Part shown: piece by piece, positions 48,101-60,208 of the stretch
Numbering within the stretch: the first letter of the stretch is position 1
Layout: every line of letters starts with the position of its first letter
Assembly: GCA_016618085.1 (NCBI GenBank)
Contig: JABLTG010000089.1
Coordinates: 19,085-83,084 of the forward strand
Reading direction: 5' to 3'
DNA: 64,000 nt
DNA from: Neovahlkampfia damariscottae
Lineage: Eukaryota; Heterolobosea; Selenaionea; Neovahlkampfiida; Neovahlkampfiidae
Position numbers and translations under genes: made by a program
Notes under the pieces: model-generated
What the model saw: the letters and a program-made list of their open reading frames with translations, nothing else
Database searches by the model: none
Told to the model about the DNA's origin: nothing

Positions 48101-49512
48101 AGCTGATGGATAAAAATGAGTGACCGTTCTATTGGCAAGTACTCCAGTTCTGATGACCCTTTCTGCCAAAAACGGTTTGGGTGTTGTTGTCCCATCACTC
48201 AATTGAGAATAAGGATTTGATCCCATATTCAATAAATACTTAAAAGTGAATAAATATCAAAGTTTACTCCTTTTGTTGTCCATAAATACATTGCCCTTTG
48301 CATTGAAACAAATTCTGAAACAAGACCCATTTCTGTTGGCAAAGTCAGTACTGTTGGGATAAGGAGACCATTTGTTGAATTGGTTGCAACTAAATCATTT
48401 AGAAATTTAAAAATTACTCCCAGATCCAAACCTATAAAATGTTGTGGGATTTCCAGCATAAGAAATTTCATTTCCAGCTGCAATGAATGCAATGCTTGTT
48501 AATATCAGAACGGGGGTTGCTAAAAAAGTGAGTTGAATGTAAACTTACATCGAGAAGTTATATCATTGGCAGTTCTTCCAATCTGTCCTGCACCTATTTA
48601 GTATTATTTCAATAATTTTTGAACTCACCTTGTGAACCACAAGATTTTACCGCTCCACTTGAGTCTAAGAATAAAGTATGGTCAAGACCAACCGCGATTT
48701 GAGTGATTGATGTCAAATCATTGATCAGTGCTGGTGATTCACTTGCTGTTTCTCTACACAAAGAGTTTTGTGTGTTAGAACCCCTATCAATTAAAAATAA
48801 AGTGTCTTACAAAGCATATACTGCACCGTTACTTTTTTGAATAAAAAAACAATTTTGGTATCCACAAAATACTGATTTCATCTCATCGTAGGAATCAACT
48901 AGCATCAAGACGTCAGCTTTTTTCGTGTCAAGTGGCGAAAATCCGTTTAACGTCCCTGATACCATTTGAGTATACGATCCAGAAGTATCATCTCTACATA
49001 GTACCACTGTAGAAGTTTCTGTGACAGCAACATCTGAAATGTTTGAATAAAAAATGCCCAAAAAAAATACCTTTAACAAAGCCACCTGGACACGCACCTT
49101 CAAGTTCATCAGAATTACGAATAGAAAAAGAAGTTGGATTCTGAAGAGAAACTGTTCCAGCTGTGCCTCCTGACTATTGAACAATGAGAAAAAATAAAAA
49201 ATCATACAAATGCACCAGTTGAACTTTTGCCCCATACACTGATAAAAGGAATAAATAAAAATAAACATACTAGGTCTTCTCATCATATCCTATTGCTGCT
49301 GTATGTGTTATGGAAGAAACAATTTTTCTTCAAAAAAAAATTAAAAAAAAATAAATAAACTTGAATGAAAAGTTGGTTAAAGTTGGTTCTGTTGACGTTA
49401 AAGAACCCACACCATATTGAAAGTCTTGATTATTACCAACCACTACAGTTTCATCGCACACAGCAATGAAAACCAACGAAAGTAAAAAGACAGACAGAGC
49501 TGTTTTCATCAT
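36121..49512 (-). CDS. Giant multidomain surface protein (RCC1, EGF, LRR, TIG, GCC2/3, multi-pass membrane), about 4,300 aa
   Basis: Starting at the ATG at 49512 (signal peptide MMKTALSVFLLSLVFIAV) many short exons read through RCC1-type repeats (for example YVWGKSSTGAF, assembled over two introns). Then come five or six EGF-like modules (47280-48062), a short leucine-rich segment (around 46960-47170), and after introns ending near 46221 and 45106 one enormous exon of nearly 9 kb. The latter holds repeated beta-sandwich units, a TIG/IPT-like domain (ITPSSGVAAGNYSVLITG), Cys-rich GCC2/GCC3-type repeats (CPLGQFKSNNGIEVC), about eight transmembrane helices and an acidic, Gln-rich cytosolic tail. 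This resembles adhesion-receptor architecture. The frame was verified over the junctions at about 45106-45134 and 46221-46250; upstream exon limits are less certain. Confidence 0.75.
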
Positions 49513-49710
49513 CAAACAGAAATATTTTGATTGGTGGAAAAATCCAGATATTTTATTGTAGCACAAAAACGAATATTTCTAAACAATACTGTCTATTTAG
49601 AAATTTCATTTTTTTCGATTTTGAAGTGTAATTGTGATTGGCTAATATTTCAACGTTCAACATTCTCAGTTTTAACTTTCTGTATGATCCAATCAATTCA
49701 TACATCAACA
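49513..49710. promoter_or_regulatory. Head-to-head promoter of the two giant surface-protein genes
   Basis: The 198-bp region between the two start codons holds ATTGG at 49530-49534 (18 bp from the minus-strand ATG), ATTGG at 49637-49641 and CCAAT at 49689-49693 (18 bp from the plus-strand ATG). The arrangement suggests coordinated expression of the pair. Confidence 0.5.
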
Positions 49711-52700
49711 ATGAACAAATTAATGCTAAGTATCGTTTTGTTCTCAGTTTTATTGTTTTCTACTCATGGAGGATTGGTAATTAGTGGTGATAATGATTTG
49801 GGATTCAATATGTTTCAAAACGACAAGTTGTTATACAGCTTCACACAAATTCATCCAGATTTAACTTCTGGATTAAACTTTACCACAGTTTCAATTCCAG
49901 CACAAGACCAAGAACATGGAACTGCCCTTACGTCAACTGGTGACTTATATTCATGGCACGGAACTTATCAAGTTTTTTCTTTAATAGAAAAACGTGCTTC
50001 TTCTGTTGTTGCAATTTCATCTTCAGTTAGTCATGTGTTATATGTCACAAGCGACAAAAAAGTTTATTGCTTCGGTTTTTTTTTTTTTTTTTTTAATTTT
50101 CAGGTGACAATTCAAAAAGAGCTTGTGGTCTAATAGCTAGTTGTACAAAAGCATCACCTTGTTTATATGGAAATATTGCATCACTAAATGCCACAAATAT
50201 TGAAGCTGCAGACAAATTTAGTTTTGTTTTATCTGATGCCGGAGAAATTTATGCGTCAGGTGATAATTCAGATCCACAAGAACATTTAGGTGTGAATTCA
50301 ACAGAATCAACAGTTGGATCACCTTTAAAAGTTTTTGGCTCTGTCACTGGTAAAACAATTGTAAAAGTGAAATCAAGTACTATTCACCACGCTGCTCTTG
50401 ACAGTGATAACGTCCTTCATGCTTGGGGTTCAAATTCTAACGGTGAAGTAGGAGATGGTACAACAGTTCTGAAAACTTCATCTGTTATATGCAACATTAC
50501 TGCTCTCAATGGTGAAACAATTGTGGACTTTGCTTTACCAACTAGAGCTACTATCATTATTACAAGTACTGGAAAAATATTTGCAGCGTAAGATTTTCTT
50601 TTTTTTAATTTCTTCTTTGTCAGTGGTGATTTTAGAAATGTTGTATTTGCTGGTCAATACGGAGTTAATCAATTAATACCAGTTTTTGTTGCTCATAACA
50701 ATTACATTCAAGGAAAAGTTGTAAAAGTTTCAACAGTACAAACATCCAAAAAAATTGTTTCATTTTTAACAAGTGCTGGAGATATTTATGTATGCGGAGA
50801 AACTGTGTTCAATGGAAGTGTTCAATTTGCTCAACATTTGCCATTTGATAAAAAATTTATTGGAATGACAGGAGATTTAATCGCCATTGGAGAAGATGGA
50901 AAATTATACGGAATTGGAGATAACCGAAAAAATTTCATCGTTCCTACCTTTGCAAATGAAAGAATGACAGGAACTAAGTTTGATGATATCTCTGTTCTTC
51001 CAAAAATGGTTGACAGCTCCGACTCAGACGAACAAAAGACATTCTTTGCAATATCAAAAAATAACGTACTATATGGTCAAGGAAACACAGCTGGAGGTAA
51101 TTTTAAAGATTTTAAAGTTTTTTTTTACTAGGAAAACTTGGTTTGAATCCAAATTCATTAGTTTTATCGCATAGAAACAGTTATCCTTTTTCACCAATAA
51201 ATTCAAATACAAATTTTAATAATACTGGAATTACAAAAGCAGCTCCTTCATCAAAACATCTGGCTTTATTAAAAGGAACAATATTATACACCACCGGAGA
51301 ATTTACTGGTAACAACAAAACTTCAAATGAAGTTGTTGAAGTAAACCTCGCTTCAATGGCTGGAAAAACTATTAAAAATATTTATCCTTCTTCAACTACT
51401 ACAGTTATTCTCACTATGGATAACAATGTTTATTACTTTGGTGACGATATTTTCGATGGTGGTTTAACAACAACACAAGGAATTAAAAAGATGAATACAT
51501 CAGTTCTAGGAAGTGAAACTATCAAAGACATTCAATGTGGAAATAGATTTTGCTTGTTTCACACAAATGAAGGAAATGTTTTTGGTTCAGGAGAAAATAC
51601 CAGAGGTCAATTAGGAAATAATGTCAAAATAGATTCTTTCAGTGAAGTTGTAAAAACAGATATGTCACTTGTCACTGCACCTATTGCAGAATTTTCTGTT
51701 GGTAATGCACACGTCATTTACAGAACAACAGACAGTCTTGTGTTTGGTGCTGGTAGCAATGCAGAGAGGGCTCTTGGGTTTAAATCTACTATAAGCGGAG
51801 ATAAAACCAAACCAACTCAATTGATCAATGTAACTGATAGTGATTATCTAATTACCCGAAATGTTACAGCTAGAAAGATTGCTGCTGGTGGACAAATTTC
51901 CATCATTCTCACAACCTCAGGCAGTTTCTTAGTATTTGGAAAATATGCATCATATTATCGCAATAGTGTATATGAAATTGCAAGTTTAACAAACACTCCT
52001 TCATTTATTTATCCACCTATTTATGAAAATGAAACAGTTGTTGATATTTCAGTTAGATATAGAACTATTTATTTCTTGACTGATTTTACATGTCAAGGAA
52101 TACTTTCATCTAATTCATCTGTTTGTAGTGGGTTTGGTCAATGTGCTTCATATGACAATTGTAAATGTAATGCAGGTTATATTGGTGTTACTTGTGAACT
52201 CTCTGTTTGTGCTGGAAAAAATTCATCAGATCCAAATGTTTGCTCTGCTCATGGAACTTGTATTGCTCCAAATAATTGCTCTTGTACTGATGGTTATACA
52301 GGTGACACGTGTCAATTTCCAATTTGTTATCAAAAAAATGCTTCAGATTCTTCTGTTTGTTCAGGTAAAGGTTCTTGCATTGCTCCAAATAATTGTTCAT
52401 GTTTAACTGGTTATGAAGGCAATCAATGTGAATTATTTAAATGTAATGGAAAGAATTTCTCAGATCCAAACGTTTGTTCAGGAAATGGAATGTGTTTAAC
52501 ACCAAATAATTGTACTTGTCAAAATGGTTATATTGGAAATGATTGTCAACTTGTGACATGTTCAGGAAAGAATACTTCAGATCCAACAATTTGTTCAGGT
52601 AAAGGTTCATGTGTAGCACCAAATAATTGTTCATGTTCAACTGGATATTCAGGAAATCAATGTGAATTGTTCCAATGTAATGGAAAGAATTTTTCAGACC

Positions 52701-53569
52701 CAAATGTTTGTTCAGGTAAAGGAACATGTTTAACACCAAATAATTGTACTTGTCAAAATGGTTATATTGGAAGTGATTGTCAATTAGTCACCTGCTTTGG
52801 AAAGAATTCATCTGACCCGACTATCTGTTCAAGAAAAGGATCTTGCGTTGTTCCAAACAATTGTTCATGTTCAGTTGGATATTCAGGAAATCAATGTGAA
52901 TTGTTCCAATGTAATGGAAAGAATTTTTCAGACCCAAATGTTTGTTCAGGTAAAGGAACATGTTTAACACCAAATAATTGTACTTGTCAAAATGGTTATA
53001 TTGGAAGTGATTGTCAATCCATCAGTTGTTTTGGAAAGAGTTTCTCAGATCCCACTGTATGTTCAGGAAAAGGAAATTGTTCATCAGTTAATAATTGTAC
53101 TTGTGAAAATGGATATTCTGGAAATCAATGTGAAATTCAACCATTTGTGTCACCAGTTGCTTCTCCAATGACTCCAATGCCTTCCAATGCACCAATGACA
53201 TCAAATGGATTTCCAATGAATTCACCAAATCCAATCACATCAAATGGAGCTCCAAGTACTTCACCAAATCCAATGACATCAAATGGAGCACCAATGAACT
53301 CACCAAATCCTTCAACATCAAGTGGAACTCCATCTACTTCACCAAATCCTTCAAAATCACCAACTGTTATTCGTAGTTGTTTTGGTAAATTATCAAATGA
53401 TTCAACTGTTTGCTCTGGAAGAGGTAAATGTAATTCACCAGATGTTTGTACTTGTGAAACTGGATTTAATGGAAATCAATGCCAAAATACAAATACAACA
53501 TCTGATTCATCAAGACTATTATACTCTTTTACTCTTTTGTTATCAATTTTAATATTTTATTTATTTTGA
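49711..53569 (+). CDS. RCC1-repeat and EGF-repeat surface protein, probably GPI-anchored (1,252 aa)
   Basis: Four exons (49711-50074, 50104-50587, 50624-51096, 51132-53569). The ATG at 49711 opens a signal peptide (MNKLMLSIVLFSVLLFSTHG). Residues about 20-790 contain RCC1-type propeller repeats (TALTSTGDLYSW, VLHAWGSNSNGEVGDG, VFGSGENTRGQLGNN, VFGAGSNAERALG). Eight or nine EGF-like modules follow, each of the form C-x-GKN-x-SDP-x-VCSGKGxC-x-PNNCxCxxGYxGxxC; six of them come from three copies of a 234-bp duplicated pair. A Pro/Ser/Thr/Asn-rich stalk (NPMTSNGAP repeats), one more EGF module and a hydrophobic end without a cytosolic tail (LLYSFTLLLSILIFYLF) suggest GPI attachment. Intron 1 is nearly all T. 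It is the head-to-head partner of the giant gene. Confidence 0.88.
52441..53142 (+). repeat. Three tandem copies of a 234-bp two-EGF module
   Basis: The sequence ATGTAATGGAAAGAATTT recurs at 52441, 52675 and 52909, exactly 234 bp apart, each unit encoding two EGF-like domains (78 aa). Copies 2 and 3 are identical for about 110 nt from that point, while the second halves have diverged more. This suggests a recent duplication or gene conversion inside the exon. Confidence 0.9.
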
Positions 53570-53752
53570 ATAAAGAGTTGACTATAATTTAATCAAAATC
53601 AATTGAATTGAATTTATTTAAATTTTTTCTTCTCGTTCTATCTCACAATCCTGGGATGTTTATTTTCCACAATGAAAAATTTATTTGGAAAAGTGAAGAA
53701 CTCAAATCAGACAGAAAATAAATTCATTTTGAAGCACTAACTTTCTAAATCT

Positions 53753-56363
53753 TTAATTTTCTTCAATCTTGTTTTCAATTTTTGACAATTTCTTGTTCAA
53801 TTCATCAATGCTTTTTTGATAATCTGAAAGAATAGATGGTTTTGATTTCTTGATTTTATCAATGGATTCTTGAATTTGGAATTGATATTGATGTGCAAAT
53901 GTGAATTTTGAAACCTCAAGATTTTTCAATTCACTTTTAGCTGATAAACTTTTCAAGCCTGAAATCGATGCTTTTCTAATTCTACCTTCATCATGTCTTA
54001 AATAGTCAGATAATATGGATTTCACTTCATTTTCAGCTTTTTCACTGACTTTTGAAGCCGAATCACCTAAATACATCAATATAGTTTTCAAAGATTCCCC
54101 ATGTTCTTCAAAACTCTTTTTCACTAAATAATCATGAGCTTTCGTTGTGAATAATGACAATTTAGCTAATCCTTTGTATCCACCAATTCTAATATAATTT
54201 CGGTATAATAATTTAGTATCCTTTTTAATTTCATTCACTATGATCTCATACATTTCATCAGCTGATTCACGTGTTTCAAAATATTGACTTCCTAAAGCAT
54301 TAAGTGCATTTCCTTTTGACATGTAACCAAATGTCTCCTTCTTGATGAATTTCAAAAGAGATTTTTTAATTAAAGGATGACGGAAATATAAACAATTAGA
54401 AGTGATTGTTACCAAAGCTTTGAAATCTATTTCAGTTTCTAAAACATTTGAAATGACCAATGCAGCTTCTTCATTTCTTTGATTGGCTATTTCAGAAATC
54501 AAAGTTTCTCGAACACCAAAAAATAATTCATCTTTCAAAATGGATTCAATTTTTGGATAATTTTTCTTTGATGATTTGATCAATGTTAAACCTGATCTGA
54601 TTCTATTGAAAATATCTTTTGATTTTTTCAAATTCTCAAAAAGGATTTCATCACCAGGATTGAAATCTAATTTAAAAAGACATTTTAAATCTGGATCAAT
54701 TCTAATCATTTTTGGGGCTACATTGGTTTCAATCTTTTTTGAAACTTTTGATTTTCCATCTTTGAATGATAGAACTTCTGTTTGAACTCTGATTTGTTCA
54801 TTTTCAATGAATGTGAATTCAACTTCAATATCAAAAGAAAATAATCCAATTTCTTTTTTTTTGTCCATTTGTTTTTGTTGCAATTCAATGATTAAAAATC
54901 CATCTTTTTCTTTGAATGAATAATCACCTTTTAATATTGGATATCCTTTTGAATAGAACCATTCATCAAAATATCTTGTTAAATTTATACCTGATTCTTC
55001 TTCTAACATTTTTCTAAAGTCATCAGTTTCAACAGTTTTCTTTTCAAATTTGGTGAGATATTTAGTGATTGAATTCCAGAAAGTTTCTTCACCTAAAATG
55101 TTTCTCAATTGATGAATTCTCCAAGAACCTCCTGGATAACAATGTGAATCATACATATCCCAACTTGTGTCATAAACTCTTGTTACAATTGGTCGAACGT
55201 ATTTTGAATCAACTTCTCTCATGTACTTCTTCATTTGACTATATAATTGATAATCACCTTCTTCACGTCCTTTTGTGTCATAAAACCAACAATATTCAAA
55301 ATATTTGGCAAAACCTTCTTTTAACCAAGTATGTTCAAAATGACGAATCACAACTGAATCACCAAAATAGGAATGAGCGCATTCATGAATATTGACACGA
55401 TCAGTATTCCATTTATACTCTTTAGTTAAAATAGAATCATGCACAAATGAAAACCCAAATGTCGGAAGACTGATATTTTCCATTGCACCTCCTTTTGGTG
55501 AAATCAATATGTAATATTTCGGAAATGGGAATTTTTTTTTGAGCTTCGTTTGGAGATATCTAATGATATTTGGTGTTTCATTAAAGCTATGTTTTAAATC
55601 ATCTAAATTAATCCCATCTGGAGCTACATATGCAACTTGAATTTCATTATCAACTTTTTCATCATAAACAACTTTGAATTTACCAACACCAAAACAAATA
55701 AGATAACTAGGAGCTATATGGTCACATTTCCAATTTGAAATTTTCATTTTTTCATCTAATTCTTCTTCTTTCTCTTCTAATCCATTCGCAAATGCTTTAA
55801 GAAATTTTGGTATAGTAAAATGAAACTCTAAAGATTGTCTGACACTAGGAAAGTCCATACAAGCTAACCAATATCTAAACAAATTGTTGTGTTTAAGTTT
55901 TTTTTTTTTTAAAACCATACCTTGCTCTTTCTGGTTCATGGTCAGTAATTGCGTATTCATAGTTAAAAGGAGAGTTTTCAGAAAATTCTATTCCACTTGT
56001 TGGTTCAATGATATCATATTCTATTTTGATTTTTCTCTCTTCGTTCACTTTCCATTCTTCATTCCACCAAATGGTTATGAAATTTCCATCGTACCTAAAT
56101 TTGTATGAATTTTTGGTAAAGTCAGAAACTTTAACATTAAAAAAACCAACTCCGTTTAATATTAAAACTGAATGTGGCTTTACACATTTCACTGTATGAA
56201 TAATTTCAGCTTTAATATTTTTTTTCGGCCATTTTTCAAAATTCAAGTTGATATTGAGATGAACTGGTTGTAATTTACAATCTGGTGGGTATGTTGATTC
56301 ATTAGTAAATGAAAAAGTATCAAATGAACAATCTTCTTCTTTTTGTTCTTCTTCTAAAGTCAT
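53753..56363 (-). CDS. M1-family zinc aminopeptidase
   Basis: Two exons (56363-55921 and 55874-53753; 46-nt intron) give 854 aa. M1 enzymes remove N-terminal amino acids from peptides. The substrate-recognition motif GGAMEN is near residue 277, the zinc motif HECAH at about 311-315 and the third zinc ligand Glu 19 residues later in TWLKEGF, so all catalytic features are present. The N-terminal beta domain (residues 1-150) and a C-terminal HEAT-like helical domain (from about residue 570) are seen. There is no signal peptide, so a cytosolic enzyme is likely. A final coiled segment of Lys/Glu closes the protein. It starts 32 bp from the divergent unknown gene at 56396. Confidence 0.92.
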
Positions 56364-56395
56364 TTGGAAGTACGGTTGAATTTGATTAGTCAATT

Positions 56396-57107
56396 ATGTT
56401 CAATTTATCCTTGGTCAGAAGTCAACCAACACAAAACAATCTTGCTTTAGAAAAACATAACTGCAACAATTTAGAACCCCCTGTTATCCCTCTCTCCACA
56501 GTAGAAGAAGAAACAATGAGTTCATGTTTTGTTTATCTAAAAAAAACCCATTTGAATACAAACTTTGGATTCATGAACACAAAAGCACCAAAATTAGAAA
56601 AAAATTTCATGAAAGGAAATAAAAAATTAGTCTTCACTAAAAAATATAAATTTCACAAGGTAAGATCTAAACAAAAAATTTTATCACAAAAAAAAGGATG
56701 ACATTACACCATACTTGGATAACCTTTCTCTTACAAAAATACCTAAACCACTATTAGAGTCAAAATATTTCTTCAAATCTTTGAAATGTTCAAATTTGGA
56801 CTTTAAAATTTGTTTAGAACTAAATTTTCATGAAACCATTGAAAATGTCTCAAAAGAAGATGAATTTCAATTTAAAACTAGTAATGAATGTATTGTAGAA
56901 AATGAGACACGTATTTACAAAAATGATGAATGGACATTGATTTTACTTCCAGAGTACAAAGTAATGCTAATTTATTGTTTTTATGACATTATGGCTTCTC
57001 GTTCTGATATGTATTATTATACAGTTTTCTTGGGTCGTATTCATGTAGGTGGAAAAAAATCTATTCTCGATGTTCATGTTGAAGATGTTAAATTTGAATT
57101 TAAATAA
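56396..57107 (+). CDS. Unknown protein (224 aa), partner of the M1 gene's promoter
   Basis: Two exons (56396-56659 and 56697-57107, 37-nt intron) give 224 aa. I recognise no domain. The N-terminal half is Asn/Lys/Thr-rich and probably disordered. The C-terminal half has alternating hydrophobic strands (YKVMLIYCFYDIMAS, YYYTVFLGRIHVGG) that look like a small beta-fold ending in VKFEFK. There is no signal peptide or membrane helix. The reading is supported by correct splice-phase joining and typical codon use. With only 32 bp between start codons, it may be coregulated with the aminopeptidase. Confidence 0.6.
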
Positions 57108-57753
57108 TGAGATTCATTTTATTCTAATTTGTTCTTTTAGATACCATTAAAATAATATCGGTCTTGAATGATATTAATGCTGATGTAAACCTCAAATAAG
57201 CTCCATTTTATCTGAAATAATTCTACAAACAATTGTCTTTTTAAATTTCTGTTGTGAAAGACGTTCTTTGAAATTTTAGCATTTTTTTAAAAAACACAAA
57301 TTGTTCCTGAGTATAAATTCCAGTGAATGAAGTACTACTGCATTGAAAATTGAAAAAATCGTTAAATCTTGACCAATAAAGCCAAAAATTTAAGTGGGTA
57401 CAAAAAAATCTTCAGTCAACCAATAAAAAAATGTTGTTATGAAAAACAACAAAGGATGAGATAATAACAAAACTTTTGAATCATGCTGATGTTTGAAATG
57501 AGAAGGATGATTATATGAAAGGTGTCATGTTAGTTTTAAATTATTCAAAACAAGAAAAAATCTCAAAACAAAAAATTGTTAATTTTTTAAATCTAACCGG
57601 AAAATATTGAAAAACAAGTTTGGCATTGCTGTGAGATACATTCAAGAATTGCCATTCAAAGAAGAACTTTGAATTTTAAGTTGCTTCATTTTCAAATTGC
57701 ATTCCACATGAAATTATATCTATAAATACTCATTTTCCGATTCAAGTTGAGCT
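57108..57753. other. Intergenic region, no gene recognised
   Basis: About 650 bp upstream of the second EEP gene. All six frames are closed or too short. Two CCAAT pentamers occur near 57371 and 57418, more than 300 bp from the next ATG and thus unlike the usual promoter spacing. I saw no tRNA, snRNA or repeat. An unannotated RNA gene cannot be excluded. Confidence 0.4.
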
Positions 57754-58539
57754 ATGTCAAACAACAAACATCAAAACAAAAAGCAAAAACAAAAAAAAGC
57801 TCAAAATAAGCTTCAAGCCAGAAAACAACCATCAAAACAAAAAACAAAAACAAATAATGATTCAAAGACTTATGATTATATCAGTTTGTCAGAATTCAAT
57901 TTAGGAGCTTATAAATATGTCACTCGTAAAGTTAAGAAAGAGCTCACTTCTTTTTATGACTCTGACATTATTGTATTTACAGAAGCACATTCAAAAAGAA
58001 ACAGAATTTTTCTTGAAAAAATGTTCAGTGACTCGTTTTTTTTATGGCACAAGATCAGAAATAATGACTATATTGGGATTTTCATCAACAATAATGAAAT
58101 TCAAAAAGATGGTCGCCTTCAGTTTAGTTTGTTAGGTGGATATGTGATACTTCCTTTGGCTATTCAAAATTTTAAGTTTCATCTTTTTGCTGCTCACTTA
58201 CGTTGGAAAACAAACAGAAATTCATCAAGAGAACTTTGTTTCAAAGCTTTAACGGAATTTCAAAATGTAATTTTAGTTGGAGACTTGAACATTGAACCAA
58301 ATGACATTTATCATCACGAACATTTTCCTAAAGATGAATTTTCAATTGCTTTCAAACAAAATGATCCAACAACAACAACTGCAGGTGGAAGAAAAGACAA
58401 TGTAATATTTATGAAAAAAAAATTTTCTTTAGTCAACAAATCTGTTGGAAAATTTTGTTCAGATCATTACCCAGTCACTGTCAAGTTAAAATACGCTTTT
58501 AGTTCAACCCAATCAAAGAATTCAAAAAAAAATTCTTGA
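57754..58539 (+). CDS. EEP-fold (endonuclease/exonuclease/phosphatase) protein
   Basis: An intronless ORF of 261 aa. Residues 1-40 are Lys/Gln-rich, like a nuclear or nucleic-acid-binding tail. The EEP domain then shows the expected order: SLSEFNLGAY, DIIVFTEAHSK (metal-binding Glu), HLFAAHLRW, VGDLNIEPND, a GGRKDNVIF segment and the C-terminal SDHYPVTVKL with the catalytic Asp-His pair. All key residues are kept, so it is likely an active phosphodiesterase, though the substrate (DNA, RNA or lipid) cannot be assigned. Compared with the coiled-coil EEP at 12-15 kb, it is compact and better conserved. Confidence 0.85.
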   Translation: MSNNKHQNKKQKQKKAQNKLQARKQPSKQKTKTNNDSKTYDYISLSEFNLGAYKYVTRKVKKELTSFYDSDIIVFTEAHSKRNRIFLEKMFSDSFFLWHKIRNNDYIGIFINNNEIQKDGRLQFSLLGGYVILPLAIQNFKFHLFAAHLRWKTNRNSSRELCFKALTEFQNVILVGDLNIEPNDIYHHEHFPKDEFSIAFKQNDPTTTTAGGRKDNVIFMKKKFSLVNKSVGKFCSDHYPVTVKLKYAFSSTQSKNSKKNS

Positions 58540-58594
58540 ATGAAGTTTTAGGTTACTTTTCACTTACAAAAAAAAAAATATAAAAAAAAATAAA

Positions 58595-59935
58595 TTAAAA
58601 TGTATTCATATCTTCTATTATTTCATTAAGTAAAACCAATAAAGGTTCAGAATCAAGAACATCATCTTGTATTGAATAATCACTTGGTATCATTTTCAAG
58701 CCATCTATTATTTGTTGTTCCATTGAAGAAGCTGTTATTTTAAAAATTCTTTCCATAACTTTTTGAGAAAGAAGACCTTTTGGACTAACTGTTGTAACAA
58801 AAGAAACTTTTGTTAAAAAGTTCGACAAAATTTCAAATTTCATCATAATCACTGAAGCAATTAAATAACCATTTACATCTTTTTTTTCACCATTTGGCAT
58901 TATAAATTTTTTGAGTTTTATTTTTTTTTCTGCGTCTACTGAATCACCTTCAAAATCACCAAAGTAAGGTCTTTTTATAAAAACTAAAGAATTTTCTTCT
59001 TGATTAAAACTTAAACTGTGAACGTCAATTCCTTTTCTTGGTGTATTAAATGGAAATTGTTTGATTATATATTGATTTGTTGTTAATGAATAATTTTGTG
59101 TTATAGTCTCCTCTCGTTTTGAATTTTCAACTAAAAACTTTTTATCTATTTCTACAGCAGTTGTACCTTGTACTATATTATCTAAATGATTTCTCGATAA
59201 AAAATAACCAACAACTTTATCAAAAGAATGTGGTAAAATTGTTTGATATTTCATTGAAACTGAATTTGGAAAACAAGTAGTTTGTGGTAAAAAGTTTGTT
59301 TTGCTAAAATACATGTTGAAATGTTTCTTTCCATAAATTTGTTCCCATACAAATGAATCTGTAAATATTTCGTTCATATAAGCCAATTCAGATTTTGATA
59401 TAAAAGGTGAATTAAAATTCTCGTCTGTTATTTTGTATCTTGTTCCTGTTTCTTTTTTTTTCATTACACCTGGTTCTTTTTCATATTTTCCTATAAATTC
59501 TCTACACATTTTTGAACGTACAAATCTGGCAAAGTTATCAGCTCCCAACTCAGATAATAATATTTTCTTCAATGGATAAAATATTTCAATTGGTGTTTGT
59601 GGTAAAATCCATTTCTTTTTGTTTTTGATTTGTTCTTCAAACTTTACAATTAATCTGTCTTTGATTTCTAAAGAAACATCTAATTCTTCTTTACTATCTG
59701 GAAATATATGAGATTCAAGTATATCAAGACATAAAGCTATCTTTTCTTCATCATTTTCTGTTTCTGTTTCTAATCTGTTCATCTTTAAGACGCACTTTAA
59801 TGGTTCTGTATTTATTTCTGTTTGTAAAAATTCATAGAATTTTATTTGTATTTCTTGGTAGTAGAAGATGGAATCAAACTCTATCGAGTACTCTTTTGTC
59901 TGGAAATTCTTTTTGAAGTTGAGTAGTTTTTGCAT
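58595..59935 (-). CDS. RGS domain plus START-like lipid-binding domain protein
   Basis: A single exon of 446 aa; the ATG at 59935 was preferred to an upstream TTG. Residues about 1-165 form a helical RGS-type domain (F-x-x-E-Y-S opening, FYEFLQTE, and LGADNFARFVRSKMCREFIG near its end). RGS domains accelerate GTP hydrolysis by G-alpha subunits. Residues about 200-440 have a START-like pattern (FVWEQIYGKKHFNMYF, QTILPHSFDKVVGYFLSR, SFVTTVSPKGLLSQKVMERIF), suggesting lipid binding. Together they point to a link between G-protein signalling and membranes. A further START-like gene lies 2 kb downstream. ATTGG at 59975-59979 is 40 bp upstream. Confidence 0.75.
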   Translation of the reverse strand: MQKLLNFKKNFQTKEYSIEFDSIFYYQEIQIKFYEFLQTEINTEPLKCVLKMNRLETETENDEEKIALCLDILESHIFPDSKEELDVSLEIKDRLIVKFEEQIKNKKKWILPQTPIEIFYPLKKILLSELGADNFARFVRSKMCREFIGKYEKEPGVMKKKETGTRYKITDENFNSPFISKSELAYMNEIFTDSFVWEQIYGKKHFNMYFSKTNFLPQTTCFPNSVSMKYQTILPHSFDKVVGYFLSRNHLDNIVQGTTAVEIDKKFLVENSKREETITQNYSLTTNQYIIKQFPFNTPRKGIDVHSLSFNQEENSLVFIKRPYFGDFEGDSVDAEKKIKLKKFIMPNGEKKDVNGYLIASVIMMKFEILSNFLTKVSFVTTVSPKGLLSQKVMERIFKITASSMEQQIIDGLKMIPSDYSIQDDVLDSEPLLVLLNEIIEDMNTF

Positions 59936-60208
59936 GTTTTGAACAAAAAGTTGAAACAAAATTTAAAGTATTTGATTGGACAGGAAAAAGTTTTAAATTG
60001 CTTTGTTTGGATGAATCATCCATAATAGGAAATGTCAAAACCATTACGGAATGTTAAATTTCCTAATTTAAGCAATTTTAATACCAAATGAGTATTTCTC
60101 TTTTGAAGTTTGTCAAATTACATTATTATTTTTCAATTCTGAACCTTGAAACTTTATTTTTTTTTTTTTTTTAAAATGAATTAATTTCATTGGACAAAGA
60201 CAGAGTTA

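Noticed and set aside
50075-50103. Long T-run as a terminator or assembly gap
   Set aside because: It is an intron: removing it joins the RCC1 reading frame and gives GT-AG ends.
52437-53142. Regular direct repeats resembling a CRISPR-like array
   Set aside because: The units are 234 bp, in frame and encode paired EGF domains; there are no short repeats with unique spacers.
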